This document shows, piece after piece, positions 1 to 12,506 of a stretch of DNA of 64,000 bases; position 1 is the first letter of the stretch, and each line of letters opens with the position of its first letter. The DNA is taken from positions 25,737,344 to 25,801,343 of the forward strand of contig NW_019211454.1 in the NCBI RefSeq assembly GCF_002443255.2, given 5' to 3'. The translations under genes were made by a program, and so were the position numbers. Below the pieces are notes generated by a model. The model saw only the letters and a list, made by a program, of their open reading frames with translations. It did no database searches and had not been told where the DNA came from. Origin of the DNA: Varroa destructor (taxonomy: Eukaryota > Arthropoda > Arachnida > Mesostigmata > Varroidae).

Positions 1-3000
1 ATGTCAATGCTGATGTTGGTAGCGATAACAATAGTATTGTTGCTCTAGTTTGACACGATCGGATGGCACCCGCCGTGGGCGCTCTCGCTTTGTAGTAGCA
101 CGCTCGCACACTGAAAACACACAATTTCGTCAAACGGGATATATACGTGCTTCTCAGTTTTACACGACGCTTAAAAATTGAAACAACGTCTTATTGGCGT
201 CTCAAAATTACACTCTACGACATTATTACGACAGGAATAGGCCAGGGGCATCTTATTTCTCCTGTGGAGGAAATGACCTCCAACAACGATTGTAGCTACC
301 TAATTGACCGATTATTGCTATTGCGATTGTCATATCAGTCCTACAACAAGAATTACGCGATATCCACAAGGAGAAACTGTCCAAGCCAGAATAACCCACG
401 TAGAGTTTAGTCCTGTGCAACGCTTTTACATACGCAACACTCATCTTTTCCGTAAAAAAAAAACAGTTAAATACCCTTCAACTGGTATCGAGAAAATCGA
501 CCTTCGTTATGCGAAGAATAAATCATGCGACTAATTAGTTTTCATTGCACTAGAACTACTAATAGACTTAGTTCCTGCGACAACAGCATCTGTTTCTGTA
601 TCGTAGACTCTAAACTTCTCTAAGTTCCAAGTTTTACGTATCGTATCGCCACTAGGCAATCCATCTGGCTTCAAGCATGAGCCAAAGTGTGTTTCAGCCC
701 AGCATTCGAACCCAGATCACAACGTGTTCCTAAGCCGTCTGATGGGATGCCTTACAGCAGTGCCAGACGTGAAATTCAAAACATTTTTTACTTTTAAGAT
801 TTTTCTTTTATGCGTTGCTTTATTTCGACACAAGTTTTAAAATAGCTGCTTTAGTTGCGTGTTTCCCACAGATGTTTTTGTCGGGACGTTAGACCCGTTA
901 AGAGAACGAACAAAATATCAAATTAAAACATCAGTAATTTTCTTATAGTGCTTTCGTCCTCACTCTGCCATTTTTCTCATCCGGTCAACACACAGGACTG
1001 GCGTTGAAAATTTCCTCGTCGATACTCTTTTCACTTTCAAATGTACGTTTGTTAATTTCATATTATAGTAATAAAAAAAAAAAAAAAAAGTTATAATCCA
1101 TCGGAATATACGGTGGATGTGACCCCATCTGAGCTATAGCATTATTATGGAGAAGGACAAGGTTGCCTTGTCTATGGCCTTTTCTGTTGAATGGCTTGAT
1201 TCACTCGATCCATCTAGGCCACACGTAGGTCCTTGTTCGTCTTGTAGACTGTCTTTTTCTTCTCAAACATTTTGCAGAACATAGAACCCAGCCAAACACA
1301 AATCACCGTTTTCTTGGAATAGAAATCTGGCTTAAACCTAGGTGGCGTATCTCTTGGGAGAACTAGCTATTTTTCTCTACCTGTATTTCTCTGCGTTATG
1401 TGGACGTGGGGGCACCGCTTATTGTCGTCAGTGACGACTCTGAGTGGAAACCTGTCATTACGGCTGCGTGCTGACCAGTGCCGAACAAGGTGTTGGGGAG
1501 CAACGAGAAGCTGCTCGCTTAACTCAGGGGTAGATAAGGTCCTAATTTTTAAGTGAATTTTATAGATCCAGTATGCTTGTCGATAGCTGCATGGCTGCAG
1601 TTTATTTTCTCGCCCAGTTTAGGGATTGTGTTCCTTCAGTAGTGTCCCTCTAAAAGTCTTTTTAATAGGCCGCTATCGACTTTAAATAGCCGTTTCGTTA
1701 TAGTCTCCTCGCTGCCCAGGACATAAAGACTCGATGCTGCTGCGTTAGCTGTTTGACCTCGGCGGAAAGAAAAATCGAAAGTAGGTATAGAAGATGCACT
1801 TTCTTTTCGTTTCGAACTCTCGCCTTCGGAACCTGAATTTAAACGAAAATCTCTTAATGCTCAATGAAATTACGATGGATTTAATACGAAACAAGATACT
1901 TTTGAATAGTAAATAGAAGTAAACAAACAATAAAGAAGTAAAAAAGGAAGTATTTAAATCGAATCGAAGTGACGAAAATCACAAAGTAACTAATGCTTCC
2001 GTGAGGGAAACCTCTAGACCACAGTGATAGACATGTGCACTTTACCAATGTAAATTTAACAATGTGTTCTTTTATGGTAACAAAGAACCTGGAAGAATAG
2101 TTGATGAGGCTGCCTGGTTTTGCGAATGTATCCCGAAAAGCTAAGAATCATTAACTGTTTTAGGCTTCAAGGCTCGAAAATGCTATAAGTGTTGACCAAA
2201 CATGAATGAACTGATGATTTTATGATAAAGCGGTTAGCGTCGACCGGAACGGACAGCGAAATAGAGTAGCCTGACTAGATCCTGCAATACCGTATAGTAC
2301 AAGTGTCAGCTTCAGTGTTTGTAAAGATCGCTTATTCGATAACTATATTTAGAATCGTTTTGCAAAGTAGCGTTAATCTATAATATAAAGAAATGGAGAA
2401 CTGATTGAAACAACTCATATATATTATCAAGGAGCATTGCTAGTAAACTTGATGAACGGCTCCTCAGTACTGACAACACAGCACATAAACGCATTAAATT
2501 GTCCAAATCTATTTAGTGGGTCGGGACAAATCTGACTAATTTTTGAATCGTATGAGAGAAAACATTGAAATTTGGGTATATGCGCCCCCCTGTGAATTTC
2601 TCAATGGATGTGCACTTGTAACTTGGGCCATTTTACCTGATCCTGTTATTAATGGATGTCTGAGTATCGGGAGTAGAATACGTTACACTATCGTTTGCGT
2701 ATCAAAACGAGGAAACAACCGAACTAATACGCACTTAAAATTATAGAATATCTAAGATTAGCAATTGCTCAATTTTGTTGTTCTTTACCTAGATCGTGAT
2801 CGAAGCGCTACAATTAAGATCGAAAATAATCGTCGAGCAACTATACAACGTACGATGAATTGCTACGCTATACATTAATGAAACTATATATCTATATATA
2901 GCAATATTAAGCATCTTCGTTTTGAGCAATATTTTGTGATTGTAAATGATTCATTGTTAACTCAGACTAATTCGGCATTGTCACCAAAGTCGTTTTCTTT

Positions 3001-4590
3001 CCATATGTCGTCTTTATTGTGCCGGTAATAAGGCCGCAAATTTTTCTTAGAGTTTATCATACGTGTTCGCATCTGTACTGGACTTCGTTTGTAGAGCTTT
3101 TTGTTTCTCCGTTACATCTTCACTAGTTTCGTTACAACTGCATAGTACATGTTTCAAAAAAATCCCACATTTAACTAATAGCAAGCACTTTATTCATGCT
3201 CTGTTGATTAAAAAAATTATTTTCCCTTTTTAACTACTTGATGTGTAACCACTTCCGCTATCGCTTTCGATATTCTAGTTTCTGTTTTTAGAATGATCGC
3301 ACCAGCAAGTATTGTTCTTTGCTTAAAACCTCCTCTCAGATGCTTTCACATGGTAGATTTCAGCGAAGTTTCACAAATTTGAAGAGGAACAAACTTCATA
3401 ACTGCAAGTTGACTTCAAACTTTAAATGATAGCCCTGCCTCTGAACTCATCTCTCTCTCTCTGATTATATTTGATTAGCTTACAATCGTCAATTGCCAAA
3501 AGCCTGACGCTGAATACCTACGAAAATTTCGTCTGCTAATGTTACGTAGCCTAGATATTAATATTAAAATATTCGGTATTAAGCTACTTCCTGGTACGCT
3601 ATTTTGACGCGGAATTCTACGTTACTAGTGGGCTCCAGCAAAACTGGTGACTTGTTGATAGTGTGAAAAATAATCTTGGCTAGCAAGTCTAGTACCAAAA
3701 GCCGACAGTTTATCATAAGCAGATTAGCCCTCGAAGCTTTTAATTCTTTCAGAGACAAGAGATATCAATTGGAGACGACGATTTGATTGTACAATAAAGC
3801 ACTAGGGCGCATGACGTTTCGCATTCGTTTTTAAAGATCATCCCATAAAACACTGTTTAGCGCCGATAACAGTTCGGCTGATGCATTTATTATTTGAATA
3901 CGATTTGGTTACAAAGAACTCGCAATTATTCGCGTTTGCACTAAAACTATAAACGGGCAAAAATCGTTTGAAAAACTATTACACATGTCCTGCCATCGTT
4001 GCAGCATAACTTTTCTCAATACTGAAATTAAGTTGCATTCAATTCGATTTCTCCGGACAATTCTAGAAATGGCCGGAAGCATTTTAGGCGCATGCGTAAT
4101 ACAAACAATTTCCTAAGTGGTGCCATGTTTTAAATAGACAAATGAATGATTTCTCATGTGGACACTGTATCATTATCTTCTATAACTTAAAAGCATACTC
4201 GAACCATGCTTGTTTACATATATGCATTATGAAAGATTTAAGACCAAAATGTTAGGTTTTATTATAACCGCCGGGTGACGCCAATGAAGCGCAGTGAGAC
4301 TGATCTGTTTTCTTATACATACGAACAAGGCCTATCGCAGGATACGGTTATATATATATATACACACTTATATATCTAGCTATATTAAGTGTAGTCGGAA
4401 AAGCAGGGAAATCATAGTGCGCTGCTTTTCACGTATATCAAAGCTTAAAAGCGGCACTCACGATGGGCTAAAGATATGTAGGTCCCGAATCTAGAAAATT
4501 AGAAGAGATCGCAACAACGGCACAAGAAAGCGCTTTCTTGTATATGGCTGAAGCAGAAAGAAGCACACATTTGTGCTCCTGGTCGTGTTG
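1..4590. other. AT-rich non-coding stretch
   Basis: No ORF here has a recognisable product; the open frames are short and many lack an ATG. The stretch holds a 17-base poly(A) run at 1073-1089, a CT repeat near 3450-3465, TA-rich runs near 2890 and 4349-4361, and the tRNA-like patch listed separately. It reads as intergenic or intronic DNA. Confidence 0.6.
690..770 (-). repeat. tRNA-derived SINE fragment or tRNA pseudogene
   Basis: Read on the minus strand, 749-765 resembles an RNA polymerase III A box (TGGCACTGCTGTAAGGC, compare TGGCNNAGTGG...AAGGC). About 50 bases further on, 698-713 holds a B box (GGGTTCGAATGCTGGG, compare GGTTCGANNCC). Box order and spacing fit a tRNA or tRNA-derived SINE head. 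I could not fold a clean cloverleaf or a clear anticodon stem, so a functional tRNA is unlikely. No target-site duplication or tail was identified. Confidence 0.35.
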
Positions 4591-4595
4591 TTTGC

Positions 4596-4667
4596 GTGTG
4601 TGTGTGTGTCTGTCTATCTGTCTTTGACTGTTCTTTCTGTTGTTGTTGTTGTTGCTGCTGCTGCTGC
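4596..4667. repeat. Compound microsatellite: GT, then TTG and CTG runs
   Basis: A GT run occupies about 4596-4609. After a TGTC/TATC-like transition, TTG triplets and then CTG triplets run from about 4638 to 4667. On the minus strand this reads as ten glutamine codons in a short ORF (4499-4687) that otherwise looks like chance. It marks the left edge of the GC-richer island. Confidence 0.85.
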
Positions 4668-4689
4668 AAGCGCCTTGTTGCTAGCATCT

Positions 4690-6026
4690 AAACTACCTTA
4701 CCACGGAAAACTTTCTTCTTCATCGCTATAGTGAGAGTCTTTGCCATTGGCTGATGAACGCAAGCCGTTCACGTTTCGGGGCGAATAGCAACAGTGGCAC
4801 ATTTGGCCGGTCGGAGTAACGTAGTGCCCAAGTAGACGGGAGATCCAGAGCCTAGTCAATCGTATCGAAGAAGTCGGCATCGCAATTGCCGACGGTTTCG
4901 TAGCTGGAGCAGCGGCTAGGAAGGCAGATATTGTAGTAACGTTACCGCGTATCACGCCAACAACAGCTACAGCAATCAATCCGCTTGGTTCGTCGCTTCG
5001 TCGGCCGTTCAGTTGCATAGACGAAACCGTTTGCCATCGCGGCCCCCTTCGGGATCAAAACTCGGTGCTGCTGCTGCTCCAGCCACCAGTCACTTGGTTC
5101 GACGTTGTCGCTACTTCTTTGGCGCTGTCTCGTCAGCCCGCCGGTCGGTCATTCGTTCGTCTCGTTCGCAACGGTAACCCACAAGTTTCTGGGTTAACCG
5201 TTACCCAGCTGCAGCGACGGACTGACCTATATCCTGGCAACTCGTCGGCTGGTTCTTGTCTAACGAGCGGCCGCCGCTTCTGCAGCGCACAGAACACGGT
5301 TGTTCTTTACACACAGCCATTGCCTGGCAACCAGCGACAGCAGCAGTTAGATAGCGAGTTAGCCAGTCGGTCGACAAGTCCGCTTGCCAGCCATCCAGAG
5401 GTCCGGGAAGAGCACTTCTTCAGCTTCAGGGTGCACGATGCACCGACAACAGGAGCGACTGAAGTAATAGCGGCGGCCACGGTAAAAACGACGTTGCATG
5501 CGATGAGCTCTAAGGCCGGCCTCGCGTCGCTGGTGCCGCTGCTTCTCCAATCCCTAAGCTGCTCTTGCCGTTATTGTTGTTATGGCTGTACCGAAGTCGA
5601 CTACGACCACGACTTCGCCGTTGTCAGAAGCAACAACAGCAACCGCTTCAGCAACAGGATCGGCTTCAGCAGTTATAAAGAAGAAGGCACTCGAACGCGA
5701 CCAGATCTTGTTGGTGTGGCATGGCATGATATGGCGGCACTGCAACAGAAACAATTACAACAACGGCAGCAACAACTACGGCTCTCTTTCGCCACAGAGC
5801 GGTAACGGCGTTTATCGAAGAAGATCAAGCAGGGAAGCTGGTTGGCTGACTGACTGACATCTATCGAACGGCGACGCTAATCGCCGTTCCCAGCTGCGCA
5901 GACTGTCCGTCCTTCTATCTCATCTCATTCTAACATCGAATGAGACGCAATCAGCCAACAACGAGGAAGAGTTCTCCGCCTCGCCGATGCTAAACGCTGG
6001 CGGACCACAAACCCGCGATCTATTTG
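4690..6026 (+). other. GC-rich island ending in a strong splice donor; possible 5' leader exon
   Basis: Composition changes sharply from the AT-rich flanks. The block ends at TATTTG followed by GTGAGT at 6027, a near-consensus 5' splice site. The last frame contains ATG at 5987 and runs 40 nt to the donor (MLNAGGPQTRDLF plus one base). A stop-free plus-strand frame spans 5065-5805 (246 codons from a CTG, 100 from the ATG at 5503), but it is glutamine- and serine-rich, matches no family I know and is unremarkable for a GC-rich repeat region. Inference: the island may be a long 5' untranslated first exon of a plus-strand gene, possibly the factor starting at 28938. The transcription start is not located. 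Confidence 0.35.
5170..5202. promoter_or_regulatory. Inverted repeat with paired Myb-like motifs
   Basis: Arms AACGGTAACCCA and TGGGTTAACCGTT pair with a single-base bulge around the 8-nt loop CAAGTTTC. Each arm carries an AACGG/CCGTT core like Myb-type sites, and the right arm runs into CCGTTACC, an 8-mer that recurs in the window. It lies inside the GC-rich island. A binding function is inferred from the motif alone. Confidence 0.3.
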
Positions 6027-9000
6027 GTGAGTTTACCATATGCGTATGTGTGTGGTGTTTAATAGCGAATGGTATGCAGGGCGACGGGCAGATCCAGATA
6101 GAGCCGCAATGGATCGACCCGGGGCACACCGCATGGGGGGCTTCGATAACTCCAAATCCAGTTCAACAGGGCAGTTGACCCAGCTAAATTATACCGAGCT
6201 AAATGCGCACATTACGAGCTATAGTTACTCTGTCCTGCGATTGCCTTTTACATGCCTACATTCGTCATTCGAATATCACCACCACACGACCTATTAAAAA
6301 CATACTCAAATGTGATACTAAGCTTTTGATGCAGGATTAGATGCAATTATTAATTAAGTTATTGCAGTATATACAAGAACGTAGGCTGTATGGGCCAAAA
6401 TTTACTTGATATAATTGTTGACAATAATCAATGCCATAGAAAGAAAGTATGCCAGTAATCCCACTATTATCTAGTTTAAACGAGTTCACAACAATTCGAT
6501 AATATTCGACGATTGAAGGCGCCTATGTCGTCCCATGTGGTCTTACAAGGTGGCGTTATATGCGTCAGAGATATCCATACACTTATAATTTTACGCGAGG
6601 ACTGTAAAGGGAAAATGTCCTTCCTTCTTGAAAAGGATGTGATTATGGCCAAAAATACGATGCTTTATAATCAGAGTGAAGCAGGCAAAAGACTATTCTA
6701 AAATAAGGTCGCAGGAAGTTCTTCCGCGTCAAGTGAGGTCGACGTATAAATGGCTCTAATACACCGATTGATAAGTTATTTGTTCAAGAAAAACGGGGGA
6801 AAATATCGCTCATTAGGACAAACTTGACCCTGCAGAAGTCCATACAGCTGTTGTAATTATATGTAATACTTGTATAAATTATTACCTATGTGGCATTCTG
6901 GTCCATGACGGTTACAATCGACAACGTAGTACATATGTGAGTAATATTTCTTCGTTCGAATGGTGCATTAAGTCAATAAGATCGTAATAACTTCTTTTAA
7001 AGGCAATCATATATGACACATTGTTGACGACAACTGTGTGGTGCGAGCAGAATGGGTGGCAGTTTACGTCACACATATACGCTTTCCGACTCACTTAAGA
7101 CCACTTTTTTTTTGTAATATTAGCATCCGATTCCGTATCTATTCGAAACCCAGCGGCCCATATAGCCCCATAACATCCTGATCTATTTAATCCTTCAGGG
7201 TGGTCATCTAACATATTCAATGTAATAACTTTTCTAAAAGCTGAATTAGTTTAAATTTGACTTTGAATTGTGGCTCTACAACAGGTAAGAGTGGTCGAGA
7301 AAAAAAATCTAATTAATAAAGTTCTCTATGACTCAACAAAAGTTCGATAAAGTGCAAAAAAAACATACTTTTCTGTTTTTGCGCGAATCGCACTGAGCTC
7401 CTGACCGGCACGCAACTCGAAAAATCTAAAAGTTTGATAGTATTCAATTTTAAGATCAATGTTCCGATAAAGCCGGGAAAAAAAACGGAACGGTTTATAT
7501 ATCAGAAAACCAATGGCATTTCTATTGGAGTGTCTGCCTTATGAACATAGGACGAATTTAATGATAAGCAATAACATTCTCCCTAATGTCAATCCTCAGT
7601 TCTGCATTCAAATATAAGTTTGTCTGGCTTAGAAGAAAGAAAGGGAGAATAAATGAACGACTATGGGTCCGAATTTAGGTCAGACTTGAAGTCATCAACG
7701 CCAGACCAACGGATATGATAAGCCAACATTAAAAAGCCTGATCGTATTGGACTTCCAAGGGGAGCGAAGCCATCTTGTCGACTTAAAATTCTACAGCTTT
7801 AGAAGTTGGCTCTAATACGCCGGGTCTGCGCGCCATCCGCATGCTAAATTTCAAAATGTATCTGAGACAAACAAAGCAAAACAATCGTACTGTTATTATG
7901 CAACACGTAGTCAAACGATCAATAGCAACTCGTTATTTCCGAACGTGTGTCAGCAAATAAAACGTTTAATTTCCCTAATTTTCATCAAACGTGTGTTTAT
8001 TAGATTTATGTAAACAACATTACCTGGCCGATATGTAAACATTGTAACGAGTTATACGACGTACCTGTTCACGTATCTATTCTACTCAGTTTTTGAAAGC
8101 GAGTTTTGTTTACCATCGTGATCAATTCATCCTTCTATTCATGATGAGATCGTGCCATTTTCAGTTTGGGTTATGTAAAACTAAGCGTGTATGACATCGG
8201 CTTGCCCTCTTCGAGCCTCTATTGGCACAGGTTTGCCCAGCTGGACATCATCTTTTCCGTGAACCGCTCAACAAGCAAGGGAATACAAGATTTAAATGTT
8301 TACAAAAAAAAAAATTTATATTTATGCGCGCGTGTCATTCCTTAGTTCCTGTTTGTTGGAGTCCTGTGGCAGCTGTTGTCGCCGCTAGGTGTCGTTGTCA
8401 TTATCTTTTGGTATTTCGAAGATTGATCCGTTAGCAGCACAAGTAATGTCAATATCGAGGTTATATTTACTTGTTCAGCTTCCCGCCATTGGCAAAGCAG
8501 CTGCCATACCTAGTGAAGAACATTGGCAACAGCATCCAGGGTAGCATCAACAGAGCAAATGAACGCTATCAACGGAAGCCAAATCGTTACTGCCGCCGCC
8601 GCCGCCGCATCAGTAACGTCGCTGCTGTCGACTATTAGCACTTTCTGCTGCAACAAAACTAATTAAAGTTTGTCGTATAGTTCATTAAGGTGCTTCATGA
8701 AGTCGACGTCACTACCGGCTAGAGTAAGCGCCATCACGATTAAGACATTTGTGTACATAATATAGAAAGGACGTCAGAGGAATACGCGTGATTATAATAA
8801 CAAGAACAAAAAGAACTGACAATACGCATCCATATCCTGACAAAGGCGATTCATTCCCACTTTTTGTTCAGAAAACGACAATCGCAGTGTGGTGACAACA
8901 AAATCGAGTATCGGTACATTTATTGTAGGATGCTATGAGGCTCTTTATTGCTTTCATATACATATATAGATACACTTTTTATACGAATTATGCTGAGGTG

Positions 9001-10320
9001 TTGGACAACTTAAACATGCAGCTGTGATAACGGCGCAACGCTTCTATACGCCGATGGCAGTAATAGCAGTCAGCTAGCGCTCGCTCATGAAAGCTAACGT
9101 TAGATAGACTATACATCGTAATACGGTAAGCGCTATTCCGACTTCCTGGCCAAGTATGACCGTCACCTTGGACTCAGGGCCGTCGATTTACGCCGCTGCT
9201 GTTCCTGCCATTGCTAAGGCTTAATTCTGTTTGAATGCTGACTTTCCGACGCTGGATGATGTATTAGCAACGCTAGTAGCGCTCAGTCAATATAGTATTT
9301 TTGGAGCTGTTTTGCCATCTGCTGTTGCGCTACCTGACCATAGGGCTAGTATAGTAGCGGTAGTAAAACCCCAAACTTAATGCCGGTTCCGCCCTGACCC
9401 CCCTACGAACGATTTGGCGCTCACAGTATGCAGGCCGATAGCGAGTATGTGGACACCATCACATGGTTGTTGTGTGTGTGAGCTACTGGAGCAGCTCACT
9501 ACCATGCGCATATGTATATATAATATATATTTTCTTATGATGGGCACATTTATTTACTAGCTTATCGTACTCTGCTATGAACAGCGCTGGAGAATATACA
9601 CCCAGAAGTCTGCTGAAACGCTGTCTCTCCTGTTAAGACGATATGAAGCATGGCATAACAACAAAAGCAGTTGTATATTGCAATGTAGATATATATGACA
9701 AACAAACTATCGGGTTTTAAGCTGGTTAGGATATCCGAGAAGCAGATCCCGGATAAGAAAAAAGTAGCTTTTGTCCCAGCGTTATAACGGACAGTTAACC
9801 AACTAATTAACGCCGAGAGCTTTGATTACAATGGCACTGGGTTCGCCCGATGAACTAAGGTTACTAAGGTGATAACTGTTATATATTATCAGACCTTGCT
9901 CTCATTGATCCGAAGATCATCACTTCGGGGAAGTGCGTGTACATTCTATATTAGCCGATCATGAAGACATGTTAAGCTCCATATAATTCGAAAGAACATT
10001 AGAAAATTTCTCGATTCGATTAAAAAAATCATCGATTGATATGCGTTTTACTTCAAGTGGTCCAAAACGGTACACGTTTAACTGAAAAATAGGTCGATCG
10101 TAATTAAATTGTTAGTAAGCAGCCAAACTAGAATTTATCACAACTTTCATACGAACACATACGTACATATCGTAGAGAATCTAGAATCTTTTTCCTATAT
10201 ACATACCGCATCAAATACTTTCGCCAGATCTCATCTACTCGCCGTCTAATATTAATTAATTAAATCAAGGTTGTTTGTTGATTTGATCGAATATTTCTGT
10301 TAGGGGTGACCTTCTTGCAC
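6027..10320. other. AT-rich non-coding stretch, intron-like
   Basis: It begins directly after the GTGAGT donor at 6027. No convincing exon or protein match was seen on either strand. The open frames are short, and stops, poly(A) and TA-rich runs are frequent. The one structured feature is the CCG repeat with flanking inverted repeat at 8585-8618. It could be the first part of a long intron if the 4.7-6.0 kb block is a real exon. Confidence 0.45.
8585..8618. repeat. CCG microsatellite enclosed by a perfect 8-bp inverted repeat
   Basis: CGTTACTG (8585-8592) and CAGTAACG (8611-8618) are exact reverse complements. They enclose about five CCG/GCC triplets, so the DNA or a transcript could form a stem with a GC-rich loop. 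No gene is associated. Confidence 0.6.
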
Positions 10321-10989
10321 TATGCTTCTATCAGCAGCAGCAGCAGCGACAGAAGGAACCGCCGGCGGTGCCGCTACAACAACGCTGATAAACTTCTTGT
10401 CGTTGTCGTCGCCTCTACCGCTCTACGTGTTATCAATGTCGATTGAGGTTTTCCTTTCGTATCAGTTGTCACCACGAATCGTCTCTGTCTAATATTCACG
10501 ATAGTCGTGCCGTTATTGATGGTTACATGACTAGAAAAAGCTTCAATAAGGCTAATCAAAGACTTGTGAATCTACCAAAATGTCGCACATATCGTCTGGT
10601 GCGTAGTTAAGTATATCGCGATTCGCCCGTAGATGACGTACGGTTTCGCAGTCTCATCCTGGAGTCCAATGGGGCGACCGGTTCGTTGCGAAGAGAGGTT
10701 CTAGCAGGAGCAGTGGCGAGAACGCGAGGGCGTGCGTCCCAATAGGAGTAAGATGACACAGAATAGTACGAGACGTTCCGTATGCGCGGCTACACTTCAA
10801 CATTGACACATTTTGTCGGCCTATATTGATATTCATCGTGCCTTTTAGAAAAGCGAGTACAAATAGGTAGCGGGAACATGCATGTCTCGGGAAGACAGCC
10901 AGGGAGACGGGCGGACAGATGATGGCACGATAGCGTTTTACATGACAACATGCAACCGGTGTATAAATGGCCCTTCTCATGTATCTTAG

Positions 10990-11060
10990 GCGTTAGCCTA
11001 ATTAGCCTAGTAAAAAAAAGGACCGGGTAGCTAGCTCCGATACGGGGTTCGAAACCTCCG
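10990..11060 (+). repeat. Weak tRNA-like / SINE-like patch
   Basis: TTAGCCTAATTAGCC near 10993 resembles a polymerase III A box. GGGGTTCGAAACCTC near 11043 matches a B box and can form a T-arm stem around TTCGAAA. The spacing of about 50 bases is similar to the patch at 690-770. A poly(A) run interrupts the middle and no full cloverleaf is evident, so this is at best a degenerate copy and may be chance. Confidence 0.2.
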
Positions 11061-11505
11061 CGAATCATCTGGAATGTCACGCACATCATTTACGGAATTC
11101 TAAATAAAGAAATACCTGCAAGCAAGCTCGTTTAGTCCCGCTGGAATGAAGGAACTTGCGACAAAATTCCGGCCAACGAGCTAGAAGTAATTGTTGAGGC
11201 GCAACGAGTCGCTTCTGTGATCGGACATTCATATTCCACACATTACCACACGTTACCTGCAGCTAGTTTATTCCTTTTTCCTTCCTTTTTTCATCTTCTA
11301 CCCGATTTTGATTGCGAACTGAAATACTGTGTACGAAACAGAAGAATAAAACGAAACTGATGGAAGAAATTCACAAAGAACCGGTAACGGATCATCGCTG
11401 TCGGCAAGTCAACCGAAACCGAGTGGAAATCCATGATCCGTGCGCCCTCTGTGGCCGTGCAGTGAAGTTTGCACTTTCACCGGTAACCGTCCATTGATAG
11501 TCGTT

Positions 11506-11525
11506 GTAGTAGTAGTAGTAGTAGT
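11506..11525. repeat. GTA trinucleotide microsatellite
   Basis: Six to seven uninterrupted GTA units, inside the 10.3-13.6 kb island. Confidence 0.85.
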
Positions 11526-12488
11526 TGTGATAGCCGATTACTGCCATCGGTAGTTATATGCTGATTGCCGGGTACGACAGCGGAGCATAGCTTGCCAGTA
11601 GTAACCGAGCCAGCAAAACGTAAGACGGCGCCGTATATTTGTGTAAGCAACATTCCTCGGGAACGAACGTTCTACTAGGGAGAAGTTGCAGCGCAATAGG
11701 CTATGCGTTCGCCTGCCGCGGCTAGCGATTCGCTGGTGAAACATGAAGCGGCTTGTCAGCCACCTTGCACGTTGCTTTGCGTGGAAAACTTATGTTTGGT
11801 CTTCAGCATCGCAAAGCTCGGGCCCGCCGGTCGACCCAGTTGGAAGGCGAAAGTGGGACAGGAGACCGAAGTCGGGTAGATGAGTATCACGGTGATAGTG
11901 GCGCTAGTGCTGCTGCTGTTGTCATTATTGATGTTGCTGCAGCTTCTGCCGATGCCGTCTTGTGCCCAGTCGCTCAGCGTCGGGGGAGAGCAGCAAAAAG
12001 CGCAGTCCCTGTTACTGGCGCCACCACACTCGTATATAGCCTATAGAAAAAGCAGCGACTCGAATAGCAGCTGTAGCGGCGGCGACGGCCGCGTGGCAGA
12101 AGAGGCCAGAAGAGCGGACAAGGAACGCCACTTCTGCCGTTACTGCCTTGTCTAGTTAACGCTTTCACTTGCCGCTGCTCGATAGCCGCTTGTCGGTAGT
12201 TATCTTCGGCGTCGTCGTTGTTTTTGCGATTCCCGTCTGCCGTTGGCCCGGAACGGATTAAGCGGCCTGCGCCGACTTGTAAAGCGGCGAGAGGAGCGGC
12301 GCCGGGAAACGAAGAGGTAACAATGAGTGGTGAGGCGGGCTAGCTTTGATTTAAACAGTCGTAGCGTAGTAATCGCCTCGCGGTGATGCATTCTTTCATT
12401 GTGCCAAAAAATGAGCCTATTTGGCAACGACTACTGTGACAATTTACTGCACCGTTTAGCCGTCTGCTAGGGCCACCCCTCAACTGTC

Positions 12489-12506
12489 ATATATATATAT
12501 ATATAG
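12489..12506. repeat. TA dinucleotide microsatellite
   Basis: An uninterrupted alternating TA run of about nine units. Confidence 0.85.

Noticed and set aside
2272..2282. TGACTAGATCC, identical to the 5' end of miR-279 family members
   Set aside because: The flanking sequence does not fold into a hairpin with this string on an arm, and the match ends after 11 bases.
4499..4687. Minus-strand ORF with ten consecutive glutamines
   Set aside because: The glutamines are simply the CTG/TTG microsatellite; the rest is a GT-repeat translation and short non-coding text.
5065..5805. 246-codon plus-strand open frame
   Set aside because: It begins at CTG, is low in complexity (Q, S, R, L), overlaps open frames on both strands and matches no family; long stop-free runs are expected in GC-rich triplet-repeat DNA. 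Described within the island instead.
9830..9840. AATGGCACTGG, identical to the 5' end of miR-263/183 family members
   Set aside because: No complementary arm is present within about 70 bases downstream or upstream.
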